From contig CAUZDW010000006.1 of the NCBI GenBank assembly GCA_963578825.1, forward strand, positions 1 through 64,000: a DNA stretch of 64,000 nt, given 5' to 3'. Positions 1 to 10,028 of the stretch are shown one piece after another. Under the pieces are notes generated by a model that saw only the letters and a program-made list of their open reading frames with translations, searched no databases and was not told where the DNA came from. Every line of letters starts with the position of its first letter. Position 1 is the stretch's first letter. The translations under genes and the position numbers were made by a program. Source of the DNA: JAJDNS01 sp963578825 (GTDB taxonomy: Bacteria; Acidobacteriota; Vicinamibacteria; Fen-336).

Positions 1-84
1 AAGCGGTCCCTCACCAGCCGTTTCGACCGTGCACTCGGCTGCTACTCCTCAAATGATCGGTGCAAGTACACGCCTGAACTCAAT

Positions 85-110
85 CCCGCATGCCCGATGA
101 ATAATGCGGG
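85..110. other. Inverted repeat near left edge
   Basis: Arms CCCGCAT (85-91) and ATGCGGG (104-110) flank a 12-nt loop. There is no T-run after it, so a terminator is only a guess. I see no supportable gene in bases 1-213. Confidence 0.3.
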
Positions 111-213
111 CTAGGGGCTCGACCAGCTGACCGAATCGTCCGCTCGGTCGCCGCTCTCGTGCTGCTCGGGCTGGCGGGTCCGACCGGGTACTGCGCCAGG
201 TGACAAGTGAACG

Positions 214-1604
214 ATGCCGATCCCCACACGTCGTGAGTTCCTGCAGGCCGGCGGCGCTCTGGCCGCGGCCAGCGTGACGCTGGGCCCCGGCGCGCTCCTC
301 GCCAACGTCCCGGACCTCAGCCGCGGTGAAAGGCCCCGGCGGGATCCAGGCGTCGAGTTCCTGAATCTCCGGGGACGCGTCCCTTGTCGTTCATCATCGA
401 CGACTCGACGTGCCTCGTGAACATGGGGCACTTCTGCATGCCCCAGTTCGCCGAGGCCTGGCCGGAGCGGCAGGACTACAAGAAGCCCTGGAGGAGGTGG
501 CCGCGGGAGATCCCCGACGACTTCGTGCGGGAGTTCGGAGAGTGGTGCGGCGCCCACCGGGTGAGGGGCAAGTACTCGATCGTGCCGTATCCGGCTTGCG
601 TGGGCTGGGTCGACCGGGAGCTGCCAGGCTGGTCCCGCTCGGAGCTGCGGGCCAGCCTGAAGCTGGTCCGGGAGCTGATGGTCCCGGACTGGGACATCCA
701 CCCGGAGATGATCTCGCACACCCGAATGATCGACATCCGGACCGGTCGTCCCATGGCCGAGATCAGCGCGGGCACGATGGAGAACTGGTTCCCACAGCGG
801 AAGACGAGCGTCGACGAGCTGGCGAGCTACATCGCGTATGCACTCCGGATCCTTCACAACTGTGACCTGCCGTGCGAGGGCATCACTACTCCTGGTGGGT
901 TCGGCACGAGCGCCGAGAGCGAGCTTTCGCTCGCCGTCCACCAGGCCGGCCGCGACATCTACGGCTCGGAGCTCCCCCACTATTTCAAGTACTTCGCCGA
1001 GGGAAACGAGAGCACGCGACCGATGCTGGAGCACGTCAGCGGACTGGACACCGACAACCCGCGGGTCGTCGTCAACGTCCCGGCCGCGACCGGTGACTGG
1101 TTCGGCGGGTGGGATGGTGACAGGAAGAGCGAGGGCCATCGCTATGCGGACGCCGAAGCGCAAAGCGGTCGCATCGTCCAGCTCATCGAGGACGGCGAGC
1201 CGGCCATCATGCTCTGCCACTGGGCCGGCATGCACACCCAGGGCACCAAGGACGAGTTTCGAGACTTCCAGGGCGTCGTTCGGGCCCTGGCCGGGCGGTT
1301 CCGCGATCAGACCGTGTGGATGAAGGTCAGCGAGATCGCCCGCTACTGGGCAGCCCGGGAGCTGACGGCGATCAGCCGCGAAGAGGATCGCACGCTGCTC
1401 GACGCGCCCTTCGCCTGCCCGGAGCTCACGCTGCGCCTCACAACTCGGCGTTCGGACCCGCCGGAGGTGTCGCACCTCGGGTCGTCGATGCCGCTTCGCG
1501 AGGTGCAGGCCGCCCGCGACCTGACCTCCGGAACGTGGCATCGAAGTGGCGATTGGCTGACGGTGTGCTTCGACCTCGCGAAGGGACGGACGACGCTTTC
1601 CTAG
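214..1604 (+). CDS. Tat-exported hypothetical protein, polysaccharide-deacetylase-like, frameshifted
   Basis: The N-terminus has a twin-arginine signal (TRREFLQAGGALAAAS) and begins at ATG 214 behind AGGTGACAAG. The reading frame then changes near 381: the body continues in another frame as PLSFIIDDSTCLVNMGHFC and runs to TAG at 1602-1604. Adding one C to the CCC at 381-383 restores a single frame, so this is one gene with a one-base lesion. The body has an early Asp-Asp pair and a late LCHWAGMH segment and resembles the polysaccharide-deacetylase barrel, but the family is not certain and no substrate can be named. Its end overlaps the convergent lipoprotein gene by 4 bases. Confidence 0.6.
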
Positions 1605-2890
1605 TCGGCGCCTTCGTTCAGCACGGTCACGACGTCGTCGCGCAGCGCGTAGAGGCACTCGCGACTGTAGCGGTCCGACTCCGACTCGGCCCCCTTCCGG
1701 AACTCGCTCAGGGTCGTGTTGCTGGCCCCGCCGAGCCATTTCACGATCCAGCTCTCGCGGACCCGTGTTCCCAGGTCCCGGACGAGCTTCGTGGGGCCAT
1801 CGGTCGACCCTCTCACCGCGAAGGACGACCAGGAGCCGGATCCCTCGAACGGATAGCGCAGGGAGCTGCGGAGGAACGGCTTCACGATGAAGGGCAGCCG
1901 CCACTCGGGCTCCTGCTGAAAGTGCGTCCTGTATCCCTTCTCGTCAGGGCGACGGACCAGGGTGACATCCGCGACCAGGTCTCGCACACCGATGCTGAAG
2001 AACCCGACCTTCGTGGAGTAGTCCATGGTGACCCGAAGTTGGTCCGGGATGCGACGGGCGGCCGGGCCGTCGAGGGGGACGAGGCTCCCGTCGCGCACAC
2101 GGAGGCGGAACGTCCAGAGCAGCTTCTCGAGCTCGACGGTCCACCATGTCGCCCCCAAGGCGTCCTTGGCGATCGCCGCCATGCGCATGGGCGCGGCGTG
2201 CTTCTCCAGGAAGGCTGCATAGCGCGGCGACGTGGGCCGGATCCGCTCGGGCCTCAGGCGAACCCCGAAGGCGATGGCGGTGCCACCGTCGGCCTGCGGC
2301 GTGAGGTCCAGGGTCTCCAGGTCGAACAGACGGGAGAACACCGCCGCGGACCGGGGAAAGGCTTCGTTTGCCAGGGTGCGCGCCTCAGCGGCAGACACTC
2401 CCTCGGCCGCCTGAAGGAGGAGGGTGAGGGCGCCGGCGATGTCCTCCGGCCGGAGCGGGCCGACGGCCAACTCCTGGCGCAGGGTCCATTCGAACCGGCC
2501 CTCGCCGAGGCGGTGCAGCCGGAGACGTCCGCGGTAGTCCCCGGGCTCCCAAGGAGGCGGGGCGGACTTGTGGACGTCGAGGCGGTACTTCTCCCCGTCG
2601 CGATGCCCGAAGAGGTCGAGCTGTCGCCACTCGCCCTCGCGGGTCGTCCAGACGCTGGCATCATCGAAGACGCGCGAGGGGACAAAGGCCGATCGAGCGA
2701 GCTTGGGGCGCGCGGCGTTGAACCGAGGCCCACGCTGGATGGGTCCGAATCGGGTAGCGATGGCGACGACCAGGTCGTCGGCCGCAGCGGGGCCGGACGG
2801 ACCCGAGCCGAGCACACGGGCGACGTCACGGCAGGCTGGAAAGAGAGTGACGAGCACGCACACGGCGACGAGGGAATGAAAGCGGCGCAT
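1601..2890 (-). CDS. Hypothetical lipoprotein
   Basis: About 429 residues. I chose the ATG that gives MRRFHSLVAVCVLVTLFPAC, a short basic start, a hydrophobic stretch and a lipobox-like FPAC, so it is probably lipid-anchored in the envelope. The rest is a soluble, beta-rich-looking protein without motifs I recognise; RFEWTLRQEL and MDYSTKVGFFSIGVRDLVADV are typical stretches. Its 3' end overlaps the convergent Tat protein gene by 4 bases. The next gene on this strand lies just beyond its start and is also a lipoprotein. No function is assigned. Confidence 0.6.
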   Translation of the reverse strand: MRRFHSLVAVCVLVTLFPACRDVARVLGSGPSGPAAADDLVVAIATRFGPIQRGPRFNAARPKLARSAFVPSRVFDDASVWTTREGEWRQLDLFGHRDGEKYRLDVHKSAPPPWEPGDYRGRLRLHRLGEGRFEWTLRQELAVGPLRPEDIAGALTLLLQAAEGVSAAEARTLANEAFPRSAAVFSRLFDLETLDLTPQADGGTAIAFGVRLRPERIRPTSPRYAAFLEKHAAPMRMAAIAKDALGATWWTVELEKLLWTFRLRVRDGSLVPLDGPAARRIPDQLRVTMDYSTKVGFFSIGVRDLVADVTLVRRPDEKGYRTHFQQEPEWRLPFIVKPFLRSSLRYPFEGSGSWSSFAVRGSTDGPTKLVRDLGTRVRESWIVKWLGGASNTTLSEFRKGAESESDRYSRECLYALRDDVVTVLNEGAD

Positions 2891-2942
2891 GCTTTCATGC
2901 TGCCACAAGCCGGGAGACCACGCATGGCGGGCCGGACAAGCG

Positions 2943-3869
2943 TCAGGGGACGCGGGCGGGCCTGTAGTCCGGATAGCGGGCGTCGGCCCCGGCGAAGGTC
3001 ACCTGGTGGGCCCTCCCATCCTCGAGACGCTGTCTGTAGATCTCCCAAGTGTCCGTGATCGTCGAGGCGAACGCGATCTCGGAGCCGTCGGGCGAATAGA
3101 CGGGATCGTAGTTGAGCGCGGGCCAGTCCACGAGCACCGTCTCCGCCCCGGTCTCGAGGTCGTGCTCCACGAGCCGGCTGAGACTCTTGTCGCCCTGCGG
3201 ACGGCGCTGCACATAGACCACCCTCGTGCCATCCGGGTTGAATCGGGGCTCGCAGCCGCCAAGCGGTGAGATCCGGCGGGCCTCTCCGGTGGCCACGTCC
3301 ACAACGTAGATCTGGTGGCCGCTCTTCCAGTTCGAGGAGAACACGATCCGCTTTCCGTCGGGGCTCCAGTGGGGGTTCCCCATCACAGTTCGCTTTCCGT
3401 GGCGCACCAGGGCCCGGAGCTCGTCCGTCGAGCGATCCAGCAGCCACAGGTATTCGGGCCCCTCGCGATTCGAGAGGAACGTGAGGAAGCGGCCATCCGG
3501 CGATTCGTCGGCCTGCCACTCCCTGTGCTCATTGACGCGGACGCGGACGGGATCGCCGCCATCGGCTGGCACGCTCCAGAGTTGCCAGTTCCCCGACCGG
3601 TTGGAGGCGAAGACGACCGCCTGGCCGTCCCGGGACCAGCGTGGCAATCCGTCGCTGGCGGGGTGATTGGTGAGTCTGCTCGGCTCTCCGCCCTCGACAG
3701 GAACCACGTAGAGCGAGCGGGCCCCCTCCGGGCCCTGTCCGTACACGAGGGCGGCCTCCGGCAGGGCGGCTCGCGATCGACTGCCTGCCGGTTCGGACTT
3801 TGGGCCCTGGCACGCCACCGCCAGCACCGCGGCGGCGGACCACGCCGCAGCCGCACCGCGCACGCGCAT
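2943..3869 (-). CDS. TolB-like beta-propeller lipoprotein
   Basis: 308 residues from the ATG giving MRVRGAAAAWSAAAVLAVAC, with lipobox LAVAC. An alternative ATG at 3920 would add 17 residues ahead of the signal. The body carries at least five TolB/WD40-type blades marked by SRDGQAVVFASN, SPDGRFLTFLSN, SPDGKRIVFSSN, NPDGTRVVYVQ and SPDGSEIAFAS. Such propellers usually mediate protein contacts in the periplasm. Length fits one propeller without an enzyme domain. No partner gene is evident beside it. Confidence 0.75.
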   Translation of the reverse strand: MRVRGAAAAWSAAAVLAVACQGPKSEPAGSRSRAALPEAALVYGQGPEGARSLYVVPVEGGEPSRLTNHPASDGLPRWSRDGQAVVFASNRSGNWQLWSVPADGGDPVRVRVNEHREWQADESPDGRFLTFLSNREGPEYLWLLDRSTDELRALVRHGKRTVMGNPHWSPDGKRIVFSSNWKSGHQIYVVDVATGEARRISPLGGCEPRFNPDGTRVVYVQRRPQGDKSLSRLVEHDLETGAETVLVDWPALNYDPVYSPDGSEIAFASTITDTWEIYRQRLEDGRAHQVTFAGADARYPDYRPARVP

Positions 3870-3998
3870 CCGCCGTCTCAACCGCCTGATCTCCGCAACT
3901 CGCGCACCGTCGGCTATCATCGCACCACACGATGACCAAAGACCCCCCATGTCCCCAGAGCTTCGCCCGAGAGACGCGGCGCGGCCGGAGTAGCGCGA

Positions 3999-4820
3999 AT
4001 GAGTGAGTTGATCTCGGGCCTCGAGACGTTGGATCCGGAGGCACAAGCCCTGCTTGCCGGTATGTTCACCTGGCTCCTGACCGCGCTGGGGGCCGCCGTC
4101 GTGTTTCTCGCGCGCGAGCCGAACCGCAAAGCCCTGGACACGGCCCTGGGAGGTGCGGCGGGGGTCATGATCGCGGCAAGTTTCTGGTCTCTCCTGGCGC
4201 CTGCGCTGGAGCTGGCCGAGGGGGGGCCGCTTCCCGCCTGGGTGCCGGTGGCCATCGGCTTCCTGCTCGGCGGAGCCTGTCTGTGGGTCGTCGACAAGAT
4301 CCTGCCCCACGTCCACCCCAGGCTGGCGACGGAGGACGCGGAGGGGCTGCGGACGACCTGGCGCCGCCAGACCCTGCTCGTGCTGGCCATCACGCTCCAC
4401 AACATCCCCGAGGGCCTGGCGGTCGGGGTCGCCTTCGGGGCGGCCGCGAGCGGCTTCCCGGAGGCGACCGTGGGTGGGGCGATCGCCCTCACCCTGGGCA
4501 TAGGTCTGCAGAACGTGCCCGAGGGAACAGCGGTGTCGTTCCCGCTCCGCCGGGAGGGTGTCTCGCCGTTCAAGAGCTTCTGGTATGGGCAGCTCTCGGG
4601 AATCGTCGAGCCCATCGCTGCTGTCATCGGAGCGGTGATCGTCCTCCAGGTGCGCGGCGTGCTGCCCTACGCCCTCGCCTTCGCCGCCGGCGCCATGATC
4701 TTCGTGGTCGTCGAGGAGCTCATTCCCGAGGCTCAGCGCGCCGGCGACACGGACGCTCCGACGGTCGGGGCGCTGCTCGGCTTCACCCTGATGATGGTCC
4801 TCGACAACGCGATCGGGTAG
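3999..4820 (+). CDS. ZIP family divalent metal transporter
   Basis: 273 residues with about eight hydrophobic helices. The two ZIP signature helices are visible as ITLHNIPEGLAVG and GLQNVPEGTAVS, which supply the His, Asn, Pro and Glu residues of the metal path, followed by VVVEELIPEA. These proteins take up zinc and sometimes iron or manganese across the inner membrane. The sequence is closer to the GufA/Zip11-like branch than to eukaryotic ZIPs because the loop between helices 3 and 4 is short. The gene stands alone between convergent and divergent neighbours. Confidence 0.9.
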   Translation: MSELISGLETLDPEAQALLAGMFTWLLTALGAAVVFLAREPNRKALDTALGGAAGVMIAASFWSLLAPALELAEGGPLPAWVPVAIGFLLGGACLWVVDKILPHVHPRLATEDAEGLRTTWRRQTLLVLAITLHNIPEGLAVGVAFGAAASGFPEATVGGAIALTLGIGLQNVPEGTAVSFPLRREGVSPFKSFWYGQLSGIVEPIAAVIGAVIVLQVRGVLPYALAFAAGAMIFVVVEELIPEAQRAGDTDAPTVGALLGFTLMMVLDNAIG

Positions 4821-4823
4821 GAG

Positions 4824-5429
4824 CTACTTCTTCTTCTCGAAGTCGAGGCTGGCCGAGTTGACGCAGTAGCGGAGGCCGGTGGGCCGGGGACCGTCGTTGA
4901 AGACGTGCCCGAGGTGACCGCCGCAGCGGCGACAGAGGATCTCGACCCGTCGCATGCTCAGGGTGTCGTCGGTCTCCGTCAACACGTTTTCCTTCGCGAC
5001 GGGGGCAGAGAAGCTGGGCCAGCCCGTGCCGGATTCGAACTTGGTGTCCGAAGCGAAGAGGTCGGCTCCGCAACCGGCGCACGTGTACGTCCCCTCTTCG
5101 TGGTTCCTCAAGAGATGCCCCGTACCGGCCCTCTCGGTCCCCTTGTCGCGCAGCACACGGAACTGCTCCGGCGAAAGCTCCTTCTTCCACTCCTCTTCGC
5201 TCTTGACCACTTTGTCGGACACCACCAACCTCCCCTTTTCGACCGAGAACAGCAGCACGCGGCCCGAGCGCTCGAGCTCGTCACCCGCCGGCTCCTCGGC
5301 CGGGGAAGCCGCCTCGGCGGTCCCGGCCGCCAGGAGCCGATCTGTGTCCCCCGAGCCCGGACGGAACCCCCCGAGCCCGGCGGTGAGAGTGACCGCAGCG
5401 GCACACGTGTAGATCAGGATCCTTTTCAT
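4824..5429 (-). CDS. msrB: Exported peptide-methionine (R)-S-oxide reductase
   Basis: About 201 residues. I start at ATG 5429, giving MKRILIYTCAAAVTLTAG, because GGGGGAAG sits just upstream and this exposes a signal sequence. The catalytic domain has both zinc CxxC pairs (YTCAGCG and CRRCGGHLGHVF) and the catalytic-Cys motif RYCVNSASL near the C-terminus. It reduces methionine-R-sulfoxide in oxidised proteins; the signal suggests an envelope location. The extra 75 or so residues before the domain are Ala/Glu-rich linker. It converges on the ZIP gene with 3 bases between them. Confidence 0.92.
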   Translation of the reverse strand: MKRILIYTCAAAVTLTAGLGGFRPGSGDTDRLLAAGTAEAASPAEEPAGDELERSGRVLLFSVEKGRLVVSDKVVKSEEEWKKELSPEQFRVLRDKGTERAGTGHLLRNHEEGTYTCAGCGADLFASDTKFESGTGWPSFSAPVAKENVLTETDDTLSMRRVEILCRRCGGHLGHVFNDGPRPTGLRYCVNSASLDFEKKK

Positions 5430-5610
5430 CAGCTTCCCCCGAGATGTCCTCATATCTTTTATATAGTGCAACGCCTCGGGCTCCGGCGCCATTCCCGACC
5501 TGGACCCGGCAGGGGCGCCTTGGTGTATGCTGCGCCCAATCGTTCCGGATAGTCGCCTGGAGGGCCCCGTGGAGCGCGCGCTCCCCCGCGGGGACCGGGG
5601 AAGGCCAACG

Positions 5611-8282
5611 ATGAGCCTGAGGTCGGGACAGCGCCTCGGGCCCTACGAGATCGAGTCCCCGATTGGCGCAGGTGGCATGGGCGAGGTGTACCGGGCCCGG
5701 GACACCCGGCTCGACCGTACGGTGGCGGTCAAGGTGCTCCGCTCCCACGCCGCCGAGAATGCACTCGGCCGCGAGCGCTTCGAGCGCGAGGCAAGGGCGG
5801 TCTCGGCCCTGAGCCACCCTCACATCTGCGCGCTCTTCGACGTCGGCGAGGCCGAGGGCTTCACCTTCATCGTGATGGAGCATCTGGAGGGAGAGTCTCT
5901 CGCCGACCGCCTGGACAAGGGGCCGCTCTCCATCAAGCAGGTCCTTCTGTACGGCAGCCAGATCGCGGACGCCCTCGACCGGGCCCACCGAGCGGACATC
6001 GTGCACCGGGACCTCAAGCCCGGGAACGTGATGCTCACGAAGTCGGGGGCGAAGCTGCTGGACTTCGGTCTCGCCAAGTCGACTCTCGAATCGGAGCCAC
6101 CAGCCGAATCGAGCGCGCCGACCGAGTCCAGGCCCGAAACGGAGGCGGGCACGGTGCTCGGCACGTACCAGTACATGGCGCCCGAGCAGCTCGAGGGCAT
6201 GGAGGCCGACGGTCGGGCCGACATCTGGGCCCTCGGATGCCTGCTGTACGAGATGACGACAGGCCGCCCCGCCTTTGCCGGAAAGAGCCAGGCCAGCCTC
6301 ATCAGCAGCATCATGCGGGACGTCCCGGACCCGATCGCCGAACGCCAGCCCCTCGTCTCGGCGTCTCTCGAGCACATCGTCGGCAAGTGTCTCGAGAAGG
6401 ACCGCGAGGAGCGGTGGCAGTCGGCCCACGACGTGGCCGAGGAGCTGCGCTTCCTCCAGACCGCCGGGTCGCAGACCGGGTCCACCCGTGCCGTCGTGGT
6501 GTCCCGGCCGGTCCTGGGCAAGAAGGTCCTCGCACTCGTCGCGGTGGCCGCCCTCGCCGCGGGCGTCCTCGGAGCCGTGCTCGGCCGCTCCCTGGCGGGA
6601 GGTCCGGACACGCAAGGAGGAGGGGTCCGGATGGCCCGACAGCTGACATTCGAGATGGGCGTCGAGGGCAGTCCGGCGTTGTCCCCGAACGGCCGCCTGC
6701 TCGCCTACGTGAGAGAGACGGCTGGCAACGCCGACATCTACATACAGCGCGTCGATGGCCGCAACTGGATCAACCTCACGGAGGATTCTCCGTACGCCGA
6801 CACGTCCCCCAGCTTCTCACCCGACGGCCGCCAGATCGCCTTCCGCTCGGAGAGAGGAGGCGGGGGCATCTTCGTGATGGGAGCCACGGGCGAGTCGGTG
6901 CGCCGCCTGAGCGATCGAGGACACGACCCGAGCTGGTCCCCGGACGGCAAGCGGATCGTGGTCTCGACCGAGCAGGTCGTTGATCCGCTGGTGAGGTATG
7001 CCACCGCCGAGCTGTGGACCATCGACGTGGGGACCGGCCAGACGAACCGGCTCTACGCCGGCGATGCGGTCCAGCCGGCGTGGTCACCCGACGGCAGGCG
7101 GATCGCGTTCTGGCGGACGGACGGAAACTCCGGGCAGCGTGATCTCGCGACGATCGACGCCGAGGGACTCGAAGAGCCGGTGCCCGTCACTGCGGACATG
7201 CCCGTCGACTGGAACCCCGTCTGGGCACCCAGCGGACACGAGCTTTACTTCGTGAGCGACCGCGCCGGCACGATGGACGTGTGGCGTGTGTCTCTCGACC
7301 CGGCAACAGGCCGCCCCGAGGAAGAGCCCGAGCGAGTGGGAGTGCCGGCTCAGGAGGTGGCCTGGCTCGGTGCGGCGAGGGAGGACAGGAGCCTCGTGTA
7401 CGTCTCCCAGTCGGCTCTACACTACCTCTACGCGCTACGCGTCGACCCGAAGAGTCACCGCGCCACCGGCGAGGCGCAGACCGTTCACACAGGATCCCTG
7501 CCGATCCGTGACGCCCACCCGTCCCCGGACGGGGCCTCGGTCGCTCTGACGACCGCGGGGAGCCGGGAAGACGTGTACCTCCTCGAGGTCGAGGACGGAG
7601 AGCTCCGTCAGCTCACCGACGACCCGTTCCGCGACCGAGGTCCCCAGTCGTCCCCGGACGGGTCGGAGATCGCTTTCTATTCCAATCGCTCCGGGACCTA
7701 TCAGCTCTGGAGCATCCGGCCGGACGGCAGCGGGCTGCGGCAGGTGACGGACCTCACCGACGGGGCCTGGGGCCCGTACTGGTCCCCGGATGGCAGCAGA
7801 ATCGCCTTTCCCACGAGCAAGGCGACGTGCGTGATCACAGTCCAAGACACGCCTGCCTCGTCCGCCGAGTGCCTGCCCAACCCGTCGGAGGACGTCTGGT
7901 TCCAGGCGTGCGACTGGTCTCCGGACGGTCTCTGGCTGATCGGCAACCCGTTGCTCCACGGGGCGCCCTCCTTCCCGAACTCCTGCTCTGGTCTTTCGAG
8001 GAGAGCGAGTACTGGTCGATCGAGCAGGCGCGCGGCCTCGTGGCGCGATGGATGCCCGACTCACGGAACCTCCTGCTGTTCGACGACGAGGGGCACCTCA
8101 TTCTGGTCAATCAGGAGACCGGAGCCACTCGGGACGTCGGTCCGATCGAGGGCAGGGGCACAGTCGACAAGGAGCAGCTGGGCCTGTCCCGCGACGGCCG
8201 CACCGCCCTCATTCAAGCGGACTCCCTCGAGGCCAACATCTGGCTGCTGTCGCCGCCGGACGAGGCGGACGACCCGTCCTGA
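5611..8282 (+). CDS. Transmembrane Ser/Thr kinase with TolB-like sensor propeller, frameshifted
   Basis: Start ATG 5611 gives MSLRSGQRLGPYEIE. The kinase domain (about residues 11-275) has GAGGMGEVYRA, VAVKVL, HRDLKPGN, DFGLAK and APEQLEG, so all catalytic elements are present. A single helix (KKVLALVAVAALAAGVLGAV, about 310-335) leads to an extracytoplasmic TolB/WD40-like propeller with repeats such as SPDGRQIAFRS and SPDGSEIAFYS. This layout is common in Acidobacteriota and suits an envelope-sensing kinase. Near 7950-7985 the frame shifts by one base; the natural C-terminus continues as LLLWSFEESEYWS and ends PDEADDPS at 8282. Confidence 0.88.
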
Positions 8283-8290
8283 CCAAAGGT

Positions 8291-9223
8291 CTAGAAAAGG
8301 CTGAGCTTGATGTACTTCTTGGGCTGAGTTCGCACGTCGTGGAGGAGCGCCTGGATCTCGACGGCGGCCTTGTCGAGGTTGGCCGCGGCGCTCGAGACGT
8401 TGTCGTAGAGGGCCTGGTCCGTCGTCAGCTTGCCGAGGCTCCCTTCGCCGCGGTCGATGCGCCCCAGGATCGACTCGAGCGACTGCGAGGAGCGATCGAG
8501 GCCCGACAGCACCTCGTCCATGCGCCCCGCGACCTGCTCGAACCGCTTGATGGTGTTCTCGAGCTCCGGGCCCGTGGTCACCTTCTCGAGGCCCTCGGCC
8601 GAACGCCGCAGGCTCTTCGTGAGCTCGCGCAGCTCGCCTCGCTGCTCCGAGACGGTGCCGGAGAGCTTCTCGAGCAGCTCGCGAGCCCCACCCGCGCTCC
8701 CGTGCAGATCCGAGATCATCTGCTCCGAGAGCAGCGCCTTCAATCGGGCGGCCACGTCGTCGGCTTCGCCCGCCAGTGAGTCCATCTTGTCGAAGAGGCC
8801 CACGCCGCTCCGGCCCTTCAGCTCGTCGCCCCAGACCGCGCTCTCGGAAGACCAGCCGGGGATCACGTCGGCCACCAGGCCTCCGAGGAGACCGCTGGCC
8901 TTGAGCTCGACCACCGAGTCCTTTGGAATCGGATACTCGCCCTCGATCTCGAGTCGGACCGTCACCTCATCCCGATGGATCTTGAAACCCATGACGCGAC
9001 CGATGTTCACACCTCGCATCTGCACCGGGTCGCCCGACCGGATTCCCGAGGCATTGGGGACGACCGTGCTCACGATGTAGCGACCCCGGAACAGCGCCGC
9101 GTCGGTCATGGTCGTGAGGGCGATCAGTGTGGCGGCCAGTCCAGCCACCACGAAGAGGCCCACCCAGACCTCCCGGCGACGACGCCTCAGCTGAGGGGGA
9201 ATGGGAAGGTTGTCGGTGCTCAC
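8291..9223 (-). CDS. mlaD: MlaD-type substrate-binding protein of lipid ABC transporter
   Basis: 310 residues from a GTG at 9223, whose GTGA overlaps the stop of the ATPase gene. One N-terminal helix (VWVGLFVVAGLAATLIAL) anchors the protein; the MCE domain follows with SGIRSGDPVQMRGVNIGRV and SGLLGGLVADV. The C-terminal half is long alpha-helical coiled coil (LKALLSEQMISDLHG onward), as in MCE proteins that form a periplasmic needle or ring. It binds phospholipid or another hydrophobic substrate moving between the membranes. It is the last gene of a three-gene operon. Confidence 0.9.
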   Translation of the reverse strand: MSTDNLPIPPQLRRRRREVWVGLFVVAGLAATLIALTTMTDAALFRGRYIVSTVVPNASGIRSGDPVQMRGVNIGRVMGFKIHRDEVTVRLEIEGEYPIPKDSVVELKASGLLGGLVADVIPGWSSESAVWGDELKGRSGVGLFDKMDSLAGEADDVAARLKALLSEQMISDLHGSAGGARELLEKLSGTVSEQRGELRELTKSLRRSAEGLEKVTTGPELENTIKRFEQVAGRMDEVLSGLDRSSQSLESILGRIDRGEGSLGKLTTDQALYDNVSSAAANLDKAAVEIQALLHDVRTQPKKYIKLSLF

Positions 9224-10020
9224 TGCGTGTCCTCCATGTCCTTCTTCAGATCTTCCGCATCTTCTTCCATGATGCGGACGGCGGCCTCGGCGGCCATGCG
9301 GCGATCGGCAAAGGCCTTCACGACGGGGTCCTCGCTGGCCTTGAACTCGGCGGGCGTCCCCACGAAGCGGAGAACGCCGTGCTCGAGCAGAGCAAGGCGG
9401 TCCGAGATCTCCAGGGCCTGCTCGATGTCGTGGGTCACGATGATCGAGGTGACCTGGGTCCGGTCCCGGATATCCCGGATCAGACGGGACACCGCAGCGG
9501 TATTGACGGGATCGAGGCCGGTCACCGGCTCGTCGTAGAGGAGAATCTGGGGACGCCCCACGATGGTGCGGGCGAGACCCACACGCTTCCTCATGCCGCC
9601 GCTGAGCTCCGCGGGCAGTTTGCCCATGACCTGCTCCGGGTCGAGGTTCACGTCTTCCAGCGCTTCGACGACCTTCTCTAGGCACTCCGGAGACCGGTTG
9701 TCGACGTCCTCGGGAAGCCCGGCACAGATGTTCTCGTGCACCGTCATCGAGTCGAAGAGAGCCGCGTACTGGAACACGTATCCGACCCTGGCACGGATGC
9801 GCACCAGCGCCTCGTCGCCGTCGAAGTAGGCCGACTCACCGTCCACGCGCACGTCGCCCCGGTCGGGGACCAGGAGCCCGTTCGTCGTCTTCAGCAGCAC
9901 GCTCTTGCCCGTCCCGGACGGCCCGACGATCGCCACCGTCTCACCCCTCCCGACGGTGAGGTTCACACCGGTCAGAACCGGGACGTCGAAGGCCTTGTGG
10001 ATGTCGATGTACTCGATCAT
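9220..10020 (-). CDS. mlaF: MlaF-type ATPase of lipid ABC transporter
   Basis: 266 residues from ATG 10020. Walker A is GPSGTGKS, the Q-loop is FQYAALFDSMTV, the signature is LSGGMRKRVGLAR, Walker B is ILLYDEP and the switch His lies in VTHDIEQAL. LSGGM with following basic residues is typical of MlaF-type ATPases. It powers lipid transport with the MlaE permease encoded 8 bases upstream and the MCE protein overlapping downstream. The 25-residue acidic tail (MEEDAEDLKKDMEDTQ) is longer than I expect for the family. Confidence 0.92.
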   Translation of the reverse strand: MIEYIDIHKAFDVPVLTGVNLTVGRGETVAIVGPSGTGKSVLLKTTNGLLVPDRGDVRVDGESAYFDGDEALVRIRARVGYVFQYAALFDSMTVHENICAGLPEDVDNRSPECLEKVVEALEDVNLDPEQVMGKLPAELSGGMRKRVGLARTIVGRPQILLYDEPVTGLDPVNTAAVSRLIRDIRDRTQVTSIIVTHDIEQALEISDRLALLEHGVLRFVGTPAEFKASEDPVVKAFADRRMAAEAAVRIMEEDAEDLKKDMEDTQ

Positions 10021-10028
10021 GGCCGGCG

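Noticed and set aside
111..1904. Long minus-strand frame over the Tat protein gene
   Set aside because: It is Arg/Pro-rich with no family features and lies antisense to a recognisable protein; typical of spurious frames in high-GC DNA.
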